From assembly GCF_000959365.1 (NCBI RefSeq), contig NZ_CP009555.1, positions 3,410,001 through 3,474,000 of the forward strand: a DNA stretch of 64,000 nt, written 5' to 3'. Positions 20,614 through 29,335 of this stretch are shown here, piece by piece. The translations under genes were made by a program, and so were the position numbers. The first letter of the stretch is position 1; each line of letters begins with the position of its first letter. The DNA is from Burkholderia oklahomensis C6786. GTDB lineage: Bacteria; Pseudomonadota; Gammaproteobacteria; Burkholderiales; Burkholderiaceae. A model generated the notes under the pieces. It worked only from the letters and a program-made list of their open reading frames with translations, was not told where the DNA came from and made no database searches.

Positions 20614-20627
20614 CGTGCATCGAACGC

Positions 20628-21176
<549 letters not shown>

Positions 21177-21264
21177 GCGGATGCTCCTGTGTGAGTTGGG
21201 AAAAACTGCTACCTGCGGTCAAGCTACCTATGCGCTGCAACGTTTCCGTGACAGCATCGGAGAC

Positions 21265-21297
21265 ACTATAACTCTATTGAATTTTTCTTTCAATAGA
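21265..21297 (-). promoter_or_regulatory. ahpC promoter overlapped by a 9-bp palindrome
   Basis: On the minus strand -35 TTGAAA (21288-21293) and -10 TATAGT (21265-21270) are separated by exactly 17 bp. The inverted repeat TCTATTGAA/TTCAATAGA (21273-21281 and 21289-21297, 7-bp spacer) covers the -35 element. That is where a peroxide-responsive repressor or activator would bind; the CTAT/ATAG half-sites recall OxyR-type motifs, but the spacing is not canonical. Confidence 0.7.
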
Positions 21298-21374
21298 TTT
21301 TAACTAACGACTCTCATAGAAATTTTCAAAGACGCCGATAGGGTTCGACCATCGGATGAGGGATTCGTCGTGCG

Positions 21375-22733
21375 TCACGCGGCCGCACGCGCTTTCGCGC
21401 TCGGAAACTCCAGCGTGACTTCGAGGCCGGCGTCGGGCGTGCGATTGCGCAGCCGCAGCGTGCCGCGATAGCGACTGACGAGGCGCAGCACGATCGCCAT
21501 CCCGAGCCCGGTGCCGTCGGCTTTGCTGCGCGCGGTGTCGACGCGGTAGAAGGGACGCATCACGAGCGGCAGCTGATCCTCGGGGATGCCGGGGCCCTCG
21601 TCGGCGACGACGAGCTCGACGCGCGCGTGCGTCACGCGCGTCTCGAGCAGGATGCGCGCGATGCCGTCCTTCTTGCTCTGTCCGTACTTGCGCGCATTCT
21701 CGACGAGATTGCCGATCACGCGGCGCATGTCCGTCTCGTCCGCCTCGATGACGGCCGCGGGCGCGAGGCGTATGTCGAGCTGCACGCCATCTTCGCTCAC
21801 GATCCGCGCGGCGACTTCGCGCGCGACGTGCGACAGATCGACAGGCTCCGGCGTGCGCTGCGCGGGGCGCGCGTAGTCGATGAACGCGGCGATGATGCGG
21901 TCCATCTGCTCGATGTCGTCGACCATCGCGTCCTTCGTCGCCTGGTCGGACGGACTCATCTCGGTTTCGAGGCGCAGCCGCGCGAGCGGCGTGCGCAGGT
22001 CGTGCGAGATGCCCGCGAGCATCAGCGCGCGGTCCGCCTCGAGCTGCTCGAGGTCGCGCACCATCTGGTTGAAGCTGCGGTTGGTGTCGGCGGCGACGCC
22101 CATCCCGCGCTCGGGCAGCGGCTCCGGCGTCTGGCCGGAGCCCACCTTGCGCGCGGCGAGCGCGAGCCGCGAGAACGGCTGGTTCACGAGGCTCGTGATG
22201 AACGCCGAGCCGAACAGCGACAGCGCGAGCGCGAACAGGCCCCAGCCCGCCCATTGCAGGCCGGTGACGGTGTCGAGCTGATCGCGGTCGAGCGCGACCC
22301 AGTAGTCGTCGTCGTCGATCTTGAAGCTGATCCACACGCCGGCGATGTCGTTGACCGATTGCGCGATCACCGTGTCGTCGCCCAAGCGGCTGCGGATGTC
22401 GTGCTCGATGAGCCGGTTCAGCGACTCGTCGGGCTGCAGCTTGAACTTGTCAGTCTTTTCGCGCGGATAGACGCGCACGCCCTCGTTGCTCTCGAGATCC
22501 TGCAGCAGCGCGCGGCGCAGGTCGGGATCGGAATAGAGGAGGGCCGTGCGCGTGAGCTTCACGATCGCGACGAGCTGCAGCGCGACGCGCTGCGCGCGCG
22601 GCTCGCGCTCGATCACCCGGAAGCTCTGGAACCACGCGGCAAGACTCACTGCGATCAACAGCGCGATCAGCAGGAAGGTGCGCCAGAACAGCCCGCCGAA
22701 CACGAGCGTCAAAAGGCGCCGGTCGATACGCAT
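21375..22733 (-). CDS. envZ: EnvZ/RisS-type sensor histidine kinase
   Basis: A 452-residue inner-membrane kinase partnering the OmpR-type regulator just upstream. It has a first membrane segment at about 17-36, a periplasmic domain to about 158, a second membrane segment at about 160-182, and a HAMP linker. The phosphoacceptor His244 is in G-I-S-H-D-L-R-T-P-L. The ATP-binding domain shows N-L-V-E-N-A-R-K-Y (N box), V-A-D-E-G-P-G-I-P (G1) and G-T-G-L-G-M-A-I (G2). In beta-proteobacteria the orthologue is often called RisS. Its start lies 66 bp after the ompR stop, on the same strand. The signal sensed is unknown. Confidence 0.9.
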   Translation of the reverse strand: MRIDRRLLTLVFGGLFWRTFLLIALLIAVSLAAWFQSFRVIEREPRAQRVALQLVAIVKLTRTALLYSDPDLRRALLQDLESNEGVRVYPREKTDKFKLQPDESLNRLIEHDIRSRLGDDTVIAQSVNDIAGVWISFKIDDDDYWVALDRDQLDTVTGLQWAGWGLFALALSLFGSAFITSLVNQPFSRLALAARKVGSGQTPEPLPERGMGVAADTNRSFNQMVRDLEQLEADRALMLAGISHDLRTPLARLRLETEMSPSDQATKDAMVDDIEQMDRIIAAFIDYARPAQRTPEPVDLSHVAREVAARIVSEDGVQLDIRLAPAAVIEADETDMRRVIGNLVENARKYGQSKKDGIARILLETRVTHARVELVVADEGPGIPEDQLPLVMRPFYRVDTARSKADGTGLGMAIVLRLVSRYRGTLRLRNRTPDAGLEVTLEFPSAKARAAA

Positions 22734-22799
22734 AGGACTGGCTGTGTAACTGGCGTCAAAGGCGTGGCGTCGGAGGCGTGTGCCGCGTCGAAACGGAAA

Positions 22800-23534
22800 T
22801 CAGGCCGCACCGTCGGGGATGAACACGTAGCCGAGACCCCACACCGTCTGGATGAAGCGCGGGCTGCCCGGATCCGGCTCGATCAGCTTGCGCAGGCGCG
22901 AGATCTGCACGTCGAGGCTGCGGTCGAACACTTCGTATTCGCGGCCGCGCGCGAGCTCCATCAGCTTTTCGCGCGACAGCGGCTGGCGCGGGTGGCGCGC
23001 GAACACCTTCAGCACCGAGAATTCGCCCGTCGTGAGCGGAATCTCCTGGCCGGATTTCGTGAGCGTGCGCGTCGCGAGGTTCAGCGAGAACTCGCCGAAC
23101 TCGAACACCTCGGTCGTCTCGGAGGGCGCGCCCGGCAGTTCGGCGGGCGCCTGGCGGCGCAGCACCGCGTGAATGCGTGCGACGAGCTCGCGCGGATTGA
23201 ACGGCTTCGGCAGGTAGTCGTCGGCGCCCATCTCGAGGCCGACGATGCGGTCGACGTCCTCGCCCTTCGCGGTGAGCATGATGATCGGCGTGCGGTCGTT
23301 GCTGCCCCGCAGGCGGCGGCAGATCGACAGGCCGTCCTCGCCAGGCAGCATCAGGTCGAGCACGAGTAGATCGAAACGTTCGCGCACCCAGAGCTTGTTC
23401 ATCGCCGTCGCGTTCTCGGCGACGTATACGTTGAAGCCCTGCTCGCCGAGATAGCGGCGCAGCAGATCGCGCAGGCGCGGGTCGTCGTCGACGACGAGAA
23501 TTTTCGAGGGGTTTTTCGTTTCCATGAGTGGCAT
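22800..23534 (-). CDS. ompR: OmpR/RisA-type response regulator
   Basis: The product is 244 residues: a receiver domain with the acidic pocket V-V-D-D-D and phosphoacceptor D60 (L-D-L-M-L-P-G-E-D-G), then an OmpR-type winged-helix DNA-binding domain (about 145-240) ending G-L-G-Y-V-F-I-P. The sequence L-M-L-P-G-E-D-G-L-S-I-C-R-R-L-R is characteristic of OmpR proper. A second ATG nine bases downstream (23525) is an equally good start. It is the first gene of the ompR-envZ operon. Direct GTAAC-type repeats upstream suggest autoregulation. Confidence 0.92.
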   Translation of the reverse strand: MPLMETKNPSKILVVDDDPRLRDLLRRYLGEQGFNVYVAENATAMNKLWVRERFDLLVLDLMLPGEDGLSICRRLRGSNDRTPIIMLTAKGEDVDRIVGLEMGADDYLPKPFNPRELVARIHAVLRRQAPAELPGAPSETTEVFEFGEFSLNLATRTLTKSGQEIPLTTGEFSVLKVFARHPRQPLSREKLMELARGREYEVFDRSLDVQISRLRKLIEPDPGSPRFIQTVWGLGYVFIPDGAA

Positions 23535-23578
23535 CTTATCGCGATTAGGAAAAACCGCGCGGTTGCGGCTTTCGACGG

Positions 23579-23594
23579 GTTACAGTCAGTTACA
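23579..23594 (-). promoter_or_regulatory. Direct repeat resembling an OmpR half-site pair
   Basis: GTTACA occurs at 23579-23584 and 23589-23594, exactly 10 bp apart; read toward ompR it is TTTTGTAAC followed by CTGTAAC. OmpR-family dimers bind tandem half-sites with this spacing, and TTTTGTAAC matches the core of known OmpR sites. It lies about 45-60 bp upstream of the ompR start. Confidence 0.5.
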
Positions 23595-23794
23595 AAATTT
23601 ACCCGCGCTATTGTGCCGAGTAAAGACAGTCGCGACAGACTCCTTTACTCGAAGACGACATTCGGTGGATACTCCCTCCACTTAACATTTACATGGTTTG
23701 CACGCCCGATTCTCGCAGGGTTTGTTCGTGTGCCAAAGGTAGCCGGTTGCCGCGTGACGAAGGGAACAAAACGACGAAAGAGGCGAGGCCAGTG

Positions 23795-24091
23795 ATGCGG
23801 CCGACGAAGATGGCGTTCGTGCTGGCGCTCGCATGCGTCGGCGTCCTCGCTTCGGAGTTCGCCTGTGCGCAGCGCCCGGATCGCGGCGCCGCGTCGTCGC
23901 ACAAGGTGCCGCGCGGCAAGGGCGCACCGGCGCGTCCCGCGTCGCCCGATCGCGCGGAGCCCCCGTCCCGCTCGGCCGCCGTTCCGCCCGATCTCGATCA
24001 GCGCCGCCGCGACGGCCACATGACGCCGGAAGAACGGCATCTCTTGCGCCAGCACATCGAAGACGCGGTCCGCGAACTTTACAAGCGTTGA
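23795..24091 (+). CDS. Small secreted protein, unknown function
   Basis: A 98-residue protein with a clear signal peptide (M-R-P-T-K then V-L-A-L-A-C-V-G-V-L-A, cleavage near F-A-C-A-Q). A disordered Pro/Arg/Ser linker is followed by a short charged C-terminal helix M-T-P-E-E-R-H-L-L-R-Q-H-I-E-D-A. Small exported beta-proteobacterial proteins often end in such an M-T-P-E-E-R-x-x-L-R helix; their role is unknown. The start at 23795 follows GAAAGAGGCGAGG; longer N-terminal extensions lack a signal sequence. It is divergent from ompR. Confidence 0.65.
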   Translation: MRPTKMAFVLALACVGVLASEFACAQRPDRGAASSHKVPRGKGAPARPASPDRAEPPSRSAAVPPDLDQRRRDGHMTPEERHLLRQHIEDAVRELYKR

Positions 24092-24252
24092 ATCGTTAAA
24101 TCCTGCGCGTCGTCGGGCGCTTGCCGCCCTGAAAAACTCCGTATCAATTCGATCGTCAACTGCGCGTCGCCGCGAGCCGTTGAATCGCCATCACCGACGC
24201 TCGCGCGCCGCGCGAGCTGCCGTGGTTTTCCTCTTTCGGAGAACGGTCGACG

Positions 24253-25713
24253 ATGAGCGATTCGAGCCCGGCCGGGCGGTCCCCGGCGAAGGCGGACCGG
24301 ATGCCGGCCGCGATGCAGACGCTTCTCGACGCGGACGACGCGCGCTTCCTGCTGACGCGCACCGGCTTCTCGCCGCCGCCGCGCGACGTTGCGCATTTCG
24401 TCGGCATGACGCGCGCGCAGGCGCTCGCCGAATTGCTCGACGGCACGCGCACGCAAAGCGTCACGCCGCCGCCCGACTGGGTGCGCGAGTTGCCGCCGTC
24501 GCGCGCGGCGCGCGCCGCGTTCACGCCCGACGAGCGGCGCGCGGAGCAGCAACTGCGCAACCGCCGCTACGACGAGTTGCGCGCGTGGTGGGTGCGCGAG
24601 ATGCTCGTGACGCCGTCGCCGCTCACCGAGCGGATGACGCTCTTCTGGCACAACCACTTCACGTCCGGCCAGGACAAGGTACCGTTTCCGCAAACGATTG
24701 CGGCGCAAAACGCGCTGCTGCGCGCCGATGCGCTCGGCAACTTCGGCGCGATGCTGCACGGCGTCGCGAAGGATCCGGCGATGCTGCAGTATCTCGACGG
24801 CGCGAGCAATCGCAAGGGCCGGCCGAACGAGAACTTCGCGCGCGAGGTGATGGAACTTTTCACGCTCGGCGAGGGCCACTATACGCAGCGCGACGTGTCC
24901 GAGGCCGCGCGCGCGTACACCGGCTGGGGGCTGGATCCCGACACGCTCGCGTACGTGTTCCGGCCGAACGTTCACGACGACGGCGTGAAGACCGTGCTCG
25001 GCGAAGCCGGTCGCTTCGACGGCGACGCGGTGCTCGACATCCTGCTCGCCCGTCCCGAGACCGCGCGTTTCGTCGCCGCGAAGCTGTGGCGCGAGTTCGT
25101 CTCCGATACGCCCGATGCCGACGTCGTCGAGCACGTCGCCGTGCGATTCAGGCAGAGCGGCTACGACATCAAGGCGGCGCTCGCGGGGCTGCTGTCGTCG
25201 GATGCGTTCTGGGCCGATCGCAATCGCGGCGTGCTCGTCAAGTCGCCCGCGGAGTTCGTGGTCGGCACCGTGCGGCTCTTCGACGTCGGCTATGGCGACG
25301 CCGCGCCGTTCGCGAACACGCTGCGCGCGCTCGGCCAGCCTCTTTTCTATCCGCCGAACGTGAAGGGCTGGCCGGGCGGCGCGATCTGGATCAACAGCTC
25401 GACGCTGCTTGCGCGCAAGCAGTTCGTCGAGCAGATGATGCGCGCGACGGAGGCGTCCGGCATGCGCGCGGCGCCCGGTTCCCACGACATGGCAGGCAAA
25501 CCGGCGCCGGAGCGGCGAGGAATGCGCTTCGATCTCGACGCGTGGCTCGCCGCGTATCGGACGAAGCCGCAGGCGCAGCCGGACCTGTCGACTGAGCTGC
25601 AGATGCAGCACGCGGTGCTGCCGATTTCGCCCGTCGCGGCGATCGAGGCCGGCGCGACGAGCAGCGCGTACTTGCAGGCACTGTTGATGGACCCGGCGTA
25701 TCAACTGAAGTGA
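24253..25713 (+). CDS. DUF1800 domain-containing protein
   Basis: A 486-residue protein of the DUF1800 family. Visible family motifs are F-L-L-T-R-T-G-F near the N terminus, T-E-R-M-T-L-F-W-H-N-H-F-T, N-R-K-G-R-P-N-E-N-F-A-R-E-V-M-E-L-F-T-L-G-E-G, and P-P-N-V-K-G-W-P-G-G. No biochemical role is established. The gene is paired with a DUF1501 gene 82 bp downstream, the usual partner. No signal peptide is obvious at the chosen start, although the partner carries a twin-arginine signal. Confidence 0.88.
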   Translation: MSDSSPAGRSPAKADRMPAAMQTLLDADDARFLLTRTGFSPPPRDVAHFVGMTRAQALAELLDGTRTQSVTPPPDWVRELPPSRAARAAFTPDERRAEQQLRNRRYDELRAWWVREMLVTPSPLTERMTLFWHNHFTSGQDKVPFPQTIAAQNALLRADALGNFGAMLHGVAKDPAMLQYLDGASNRKGRPNENFAREVMELFTLGEGHYTQRDVSEAARAYTGWGLDPDTLAYVFRPNVHDDGVKTVLGEAGRFDGDAVLDILLARPETARFVAAKLWREFVSDTPDADVVEHVAVRFRQSGYDIKAALAGLLSSDAFWADRNRGVLVKSPAEFVVGTVRLFDVGYGDAAPFANTLRALGQPLFYPPNVKGWPGGAIWINSSTLLARKQFVEQMMRATEASGMRAAPGSHDMAGKPAPERRGMRFDLDAWLAAYRTKPQAQPDLSTELQMQHAVLPISPVAAIEAGATSSAYLQALLMDPAYQLK

Positions 25714-25795
25714 CGAACATGGAAACGACGACGAGGCGATGCCGCGCGACGCGGCGATCCGCGGGGCGCGTCAAACGTAGAACGAGGAAAGCAGG

Positions 25796-27049
25796 ATGAA
25801 ACGACGCGATTTTCTGGCCTTGGCGAGTCTCGCTGGCGCGGCGGGCGTATCGCTCTCGATGCCGCACGCGTTCGCGGCCACGGCGGCCGGCGCGGCGTCG
25901 GCCGCGCGCGGCGCGTTTGCGGGCGCATCGGGCGCCGCGAGTTATTCGAACCTGCTGGTTCTCGTCGAGCTGAAGGGCGGCAACGACGGGCTCAACACGG
26001 TGATCCCGTATGCGGACCCGCTGTACCGCTCGCTGCGTCCGACGATCGGCGTCAAGCGCGAGCAGGTCGTGCAGCTCGACGAGCGCGGCGCGCTGCACCC
26101 GGCGCTTGCGCCGCTCGTGCCGATCTGGCGCGACGGACGGCTCGCGATCGTCGAAGGCGTCGGCTATCCGCAGCCGAACCTGTCGCATTTCCGTTCGATC
26201 GAGATCTGGGATACCGCGTCGCGCGCCGATCAGTATCTGCGCGAAGGCTGGCTGACGCGCGCGTTCGCGCAGGCGCGCGTGCCGCCCGGCTTCGCCGCCG
26301 ACGGCGTCGTGCTCGGCAGCGCGGAGATGGGGCCGCTCGCGAACGGCGCGCGCGCGATCGCGCTCGTCAATCCCGCGCAGTTCATCCGCGAGGCGCGGCT
26401 CGTGCAGCCGGTGTCGCTGCGCGAGCAGAATCCCGCGCTCGCCCACGTGATCGACGTCGAGAACGACATCGTCAAGGCAGCCGACCGGCTGCGTCCGCAC
26501 GCGGGCACGCCCGCGCTCGCGACCGCGTTTCCGTCAGGGCCGTTCGGCACGTCGGTGAAGACCGCGATGCAGGTGCTCGCCGCGTGCGACACGCCGCAGC
26601 GCACGCCGATGCCGGGGCAGGGCATCGCGGTGCTGCGCCTCACGCTGAGCGGCTTCGACACGCACCAGAACCAGCCCGGCCAGCAGGCGGGTTTGCTGAA
26701 GCAGTTGGCGGAAGGGCTCGTCGCGATGCGCTCGGCACTGACCGAGCTCGGGCGCTGGAACGACACGCTCGTGATGACGTATGCGGAATTCGGCCGGCGC
26801 GCGCGGGAGAACCAGAGCAACGGCACCGATCACGGCACGGCCGCGCCGCATTTCGTGATGGGCGGGCGCGTGCGCGGCGGCCTGTATGGCGCGCCGCCCG
26901 CGCTCGCGCGGCTCGACGGCAACGGCAACCTGCCCGTCGCGGTCGACTTCCGTCAGCTTTATGCGACGGTGCTCGGCCCGTGGTGGGGACTCGACGCGAC
27001 GAGCGTCCTGCAGCAGCGCTTCGAGCCGCTGCCGTTGTTGCGCGCGTGA
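25796..27049 (+). CDS. DUF1501 protein with twin-arginine signal
   Basis: A 417-residue protein beginning M-K-R-R-D-F-L-A-L-A-S-L-A-G, a twin-arginine (Tat) signal with cleavage near A-F-A-A. This implies export of a folded protein to the periplasm. The mature part has DUF1501 features of the alkaline-phosphatase/sulfatase-like fold: V-E-L-K-G-G-N-D-G-L-N-T, N-L-S-H-F-R-S, S-G-F-D-T-H and D-H-G-T-A-A-P-H-F-V-M-G. These supply the His and Asp expected for a metal site. A purine-rich sequence (GAGGAAAGCAGG) precedes the start. It pairs with the DUF1800 gene; function unknown. Confidence 0.9.
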   Translation: MKRRDFLALASLAGAAGVSLSMPHAFAATAAGAASAARGAFAGASGAASYSNLLVLVELKGGNDGLNTVIPYADPLYRSLRPTIGVKREQVVQLDERGALHPALAPLVPIWRDGRLAIVEGVGYPQPNLSHFRSIEIWDTASRADQYLREGWLTRAFAQARVPPGFAADGVVLGSAEMGPLANGARAIALVNPAQFIREARLVQPVSLREQNPALAHVIDVENDIVKAADRLRPHAGTPALATAFPSGPFGTSVKTAMQVLAACDTPQRTPMPGQGIAVLRLTLSGFDTHQNQPGQQAGLLKQLAEGLVAMRSALTELGRWNDTLVMTYAEFGRRARENQSNGTDHGTAAPHFVMGGRVRGGLYGAPPALARLDGNGNLPVAVDFRQLYATVLGPWWGLDATSVLQQRFEPLPLLRA

Positions 27050-27062
27050 CGGGCGGCGCGCG

Positions 27063-27986
27063 TCAGCGGCGCCGCGCGGCGCGCCACGCGATCCACAGCT
27101 TGCGGATCGGCGTGAGCGCGAGCCGCTGGTGCAGCACCTGGAAGCCGTCGCGCTCGATCTCGTCGAGCACCGCGAGCGCGAGCGCGCCGAGCGCGCGCAG
27201 CGTGCGCTGCGCGCGGCGCTCGTCGGCGGGGATGCCGGACAGCGATGTGTTGAGCGCATCGCGCGCACGCGATGCCTGGAAGCGCATCAGCTCGGTGTAT
27301 GCGGAGCTGTAGCGGCGGTTGAGGAGGTCGGCCGCCGTCACGCCGTAGCGCTGCAGTTCGTCGATCGGAATGTAGATGCGGCCTTGGCGCGCGTCCTGCC
27401 CCAGATCCTGCACGAATTGCGCGAGCGTCAGCGCGTGCCCGAGCGGCTGCGCCCAGCGCGCGCCGTCCGCGGCCGGCCGGCTCGCGCTCGCGCGCGCGAC
27501 GAGCTCCGCGAACGTGCCGCCCGTGTGGTCGACGTAGCGGCGCAGGTTCGCGAAGTCCAGATAGCGCGCCTGCTCGAGATCCATCCCGTAGCCGGCGACG
27601 AGCGTCTGCAGCGCGTCGGCTTCGCGTGCGATGTCCGGATGGTGCGCGGCGAGCGCCTGCGATACCGGATGCGACGGATTGCCGGCCGCGAGTGCGGCGA
27701 GTTCCTTCTGCCACCACGCGAGCTTCGTGTGGCCGATGGTCGGATCGCTGACTTCCTTCACGGTCTGTTCGAGCTCGCGTCGCAGCGCGAAAAGCGCGGC
27801 GACGAGCGGCTGGCGCGCGAGCGGCGCCTGGCGCAGCGCATAGTAGATGCTGGAGCCGGGCGGTGCGGCTTTCTGCTGGCAGTATTCGTCGAAATTCACG
27901 GGGACGGGAACGAGTGGGGCGAGATCGGCTCGGACGGGCGCGGGGCCGTTCGACGGCACGGCGTCGCGGCCGCCGCGCGCGGACAT
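27063..27986 (-). CDS. Squalene/phytoene synthase family protein
   Basis: A 307-residue all-helical protein of the head-to-head prenyl synthase family (similar in style to HpnC/HpnD). The second Asp-rich motif is intact (Q-F-V-Q-D-L-G-Q-D-A-R-Q-G-R-I-Y-I-P). The first is altered: L-V-A-G-Y-G-M-D-L-E-Q stands where HpnD proteins usually have D-G-M-x-M-D, so its leading Asp is Ala. The product may therefore differ, or the protein may have a non-catalytic role as in NDUFAF6-like relatives. It converges with the DUF1501 gene, is divergent from tRNA-Leu, and no other hopanoid or carotenoid gene is nearby. Confidence 0.8.
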   Translation of the reverse strand: MSARGGRDAVPSNGPAPVRADLAPLVPVPVNFDEYCQQKAAPPGSSIYYALRQAPLARQPLVAALFALRRELEQTVKEVSDPTIGHTKLAWWQKELAALAAGNPSHPVSQALAAHHPDIAREADALQTLVAGYGMDLEQARYLDFANLRRYVDHTGGTFAELVARASASRPAADGARWAQPLGHALTLAQFVQDLGQDARQGRIYIPIDELQRYGVTAADLLNRRYSSAYTELMRFQASRARDALNTSLSGIPADERRAQRTLRALGALALAVLDEIERDGFQVLHQRLALTPIRKLWIAWRAARRR

Positions 27987-28028
27987 CGGCGAATTTTAGC
28001 ATCGCGGCAAGGGAAAGGCCGGCCGCTA

Positions 28029-28057
28029 GAGACAAGCGTAGGGAGATCGGTTAGAAT
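28029..28057 (+). promoter_or_regulatory. Candidate tRNA-Leu promoter
   Basis: GAGACA (28029-28034) and TAGAAT (28052-28057) are spaced 17 bp and followed by a GC-rich discriminator (CTCGCGCTCGCGC), as expected for a stringently controlled stable-RNA promoter. Confidence 0.5.
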
Positions 28058-28127
28058 CTCGCGCTCGCGCTTTTCGGGCGGTCGCGGCAGCGACGCGCAG
28101 GCCCGTTCGGCGCAGCATTTTTCGCGT

Positions 28128-28214
28128 GCGTGAGTGGCGAAATTGGTAGACGCACCAGGTTTAGGTCCTGACGCCCGCAAGGGTGTGCCGGTTCGAGTCC
28201 GGCCTCACGCACCA
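28128..28214 (+). tRNA. tRNA-Leu (anticodon TAG)
   Basis: An 87-nt tRNA including the encoded CCA. Acceptor arms GCGTGAG and CTCACGC pair fully. The long variable arm after the anticodon stem marks a type II tRNA, the TTTAGGT loop gives anticodon TAG, and the T-arm GGTTCGAGTCC is standard. Its 3' end is the left attachment site of a genomic island. Confidence 0.97.
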
Positions 28215-28216
28215 TC
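28194..28216 (+). repeat. attL: 23-bp direct repeat at the 3' end of tRNA-Leu
   Basis: Bases 28194-28216, from the T-arm through CCA plus two bases, recur exactly at 39129-39151. This is the pattern left by tyrosine-integrase insertion into a tRNA gene. Confidence 0.9.
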
Positions 28217-28367
28217 AAGTATCTTCAAGCGACACCATAAGGCACCATAAGGCATTTGTTTTCAATGACTTGCGTTGCTTTTCGGGCCTGCCTCTCCCCT
28301 CCAAAGCATCACTCTAAAACACGCTAAATTACGCCTCACTACGCATAAATTACGCAGAGGGCTACGC

Positions 28368-29006
28368 ATGGCGTCGTTCAGAAAGACAGCGGCTGGTGGC
28401 TGGCGCGCGGAGGTCTACGTTAAAAGCGTGCGGGATTCAGCCGTTCGTGACACGAGGCGCAAGCTTGGGCGCTTAAGCGCGAGACTGAATTGAGGTCGAT
28501 CGCGACCGGGCAAGGCAGCAAGACCCATACGGTTGGTGACGTGCTTGCGGAGTACCGCGATAAGGTAAGTCCTAAAAGCGTGGCGAGCAGTGGGAGCGCT
28601 TTCGCCTTGCTCTGATCGGCCGAAAAAAAATCAATGGACGGCCCCCTTCGCCGAAATTCGCCTCGCCGATCTGAAGCCTGCGCACGTTGCTGCATGGCGT
28701 GACGAGCGCTTGAAAGAAGTATCGCCGGCAAGCGTTAACCGTGAAATGACCCTGTTGTCTCATGCGCTCGACACTGCGCGCAAAGAATGGGGTTGGCTTG
28801 CATCGTCACCCATGAAGGAGATCAAGCGACCAACGCCTGGGCCCGGCCGCGAACGCCTTATCTCACAGTCCGAAATTGACGCGATGACACTTGCGCTTGG
28901 ATTTCAGGATGGCATGCCAGTCCGGTTCGCATCGCATCGCAGTGCGTTGCCGTTGCGTTCTTGTTTGCGATCGAAACCGCCATGCGCTCCGGGGAGATTA
29001 TTGGGC
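28368..29006 (+). pseudogene. Tyrosine integrase, frameshifted and truncated
   Basis: The start at 28368 encodes M-A-S-F-R-K-T-A-A-G-G-W-R-A-E-V, a typical arm-binding N terminus of phage-type integrases. The sequence then changes frame several times: T-G-Q-G-S-K-T-H-T-V-G-D-V-L-A-E-Y, then A-E-I-R-L-A-D-L-K-P-A-H-V-A-A-W-R-D, then A-I-E-T-A-M-R-S-G-E-I-I-G-L in three different phases. The last contains the box I catalytic Arg. Everything beyond box I, including the H-x-x-R and Tyr, is missing, and the frame runs straight into a DNA methylase fragment at 29007. Confidence 0.85.
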
Positions 29007-29300
29007 TACGATCGGCCGCACACGCTGTTCTACGTTGACCCGCCGTACTTCGAGACGGAAGGGTACGGCGTCGCGTTTCCGTTCTCGGAGTACGAGAAGA
29101 TGGCCGAGCGGTTGCGATCGATCAAGGGACGGGCGATCGTCAGCCCGAATGACCATCCGGAGATTCGGCGGGTGTTCGACGGCTTTCACATCAAGAGCGC
29201 GCCGATTCAGTGCACGGTGGGCGGGGGGAAGGGCGTCGAGCGTCGCGAGCTGGTTATTTCCAGTTGGAACGATTCAGCCGAGCCGGCCGAGTTGTTTTGA
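29007..29300 (+). pseudogene. C-terminal fragment of a D12-class DNA adenine methylase
   Basis: About 97 residues match the C-terminal third of phage-type Dam methylases: Y-D-R-P-H-T-L-F-Y-V-D-P-P-Y carries the DPPY catalytic motif, followed by R-L-R-S-I-K-G-R-A-I-V-S and the closing G-K-G-V-E-R-R-E-L-V-I-S. The N-terminal AdoMet-binding half is absent and there is no credible start codon at the fusion point with the integrase remnant. It is a relic of prophage-like DNA. Confidence 0.82.
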
Positions 29301-29335
29301 TGAATGCAGCCGGCGCGATAATCGCGCCGGTTGGC

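Noticed and set aside
24180..25595. Overlapping plus-strand frame of about 470 codons
   Set aside because: Out-of-frame shadow of the DUF1800 gene, Arg-rich and without motifs.
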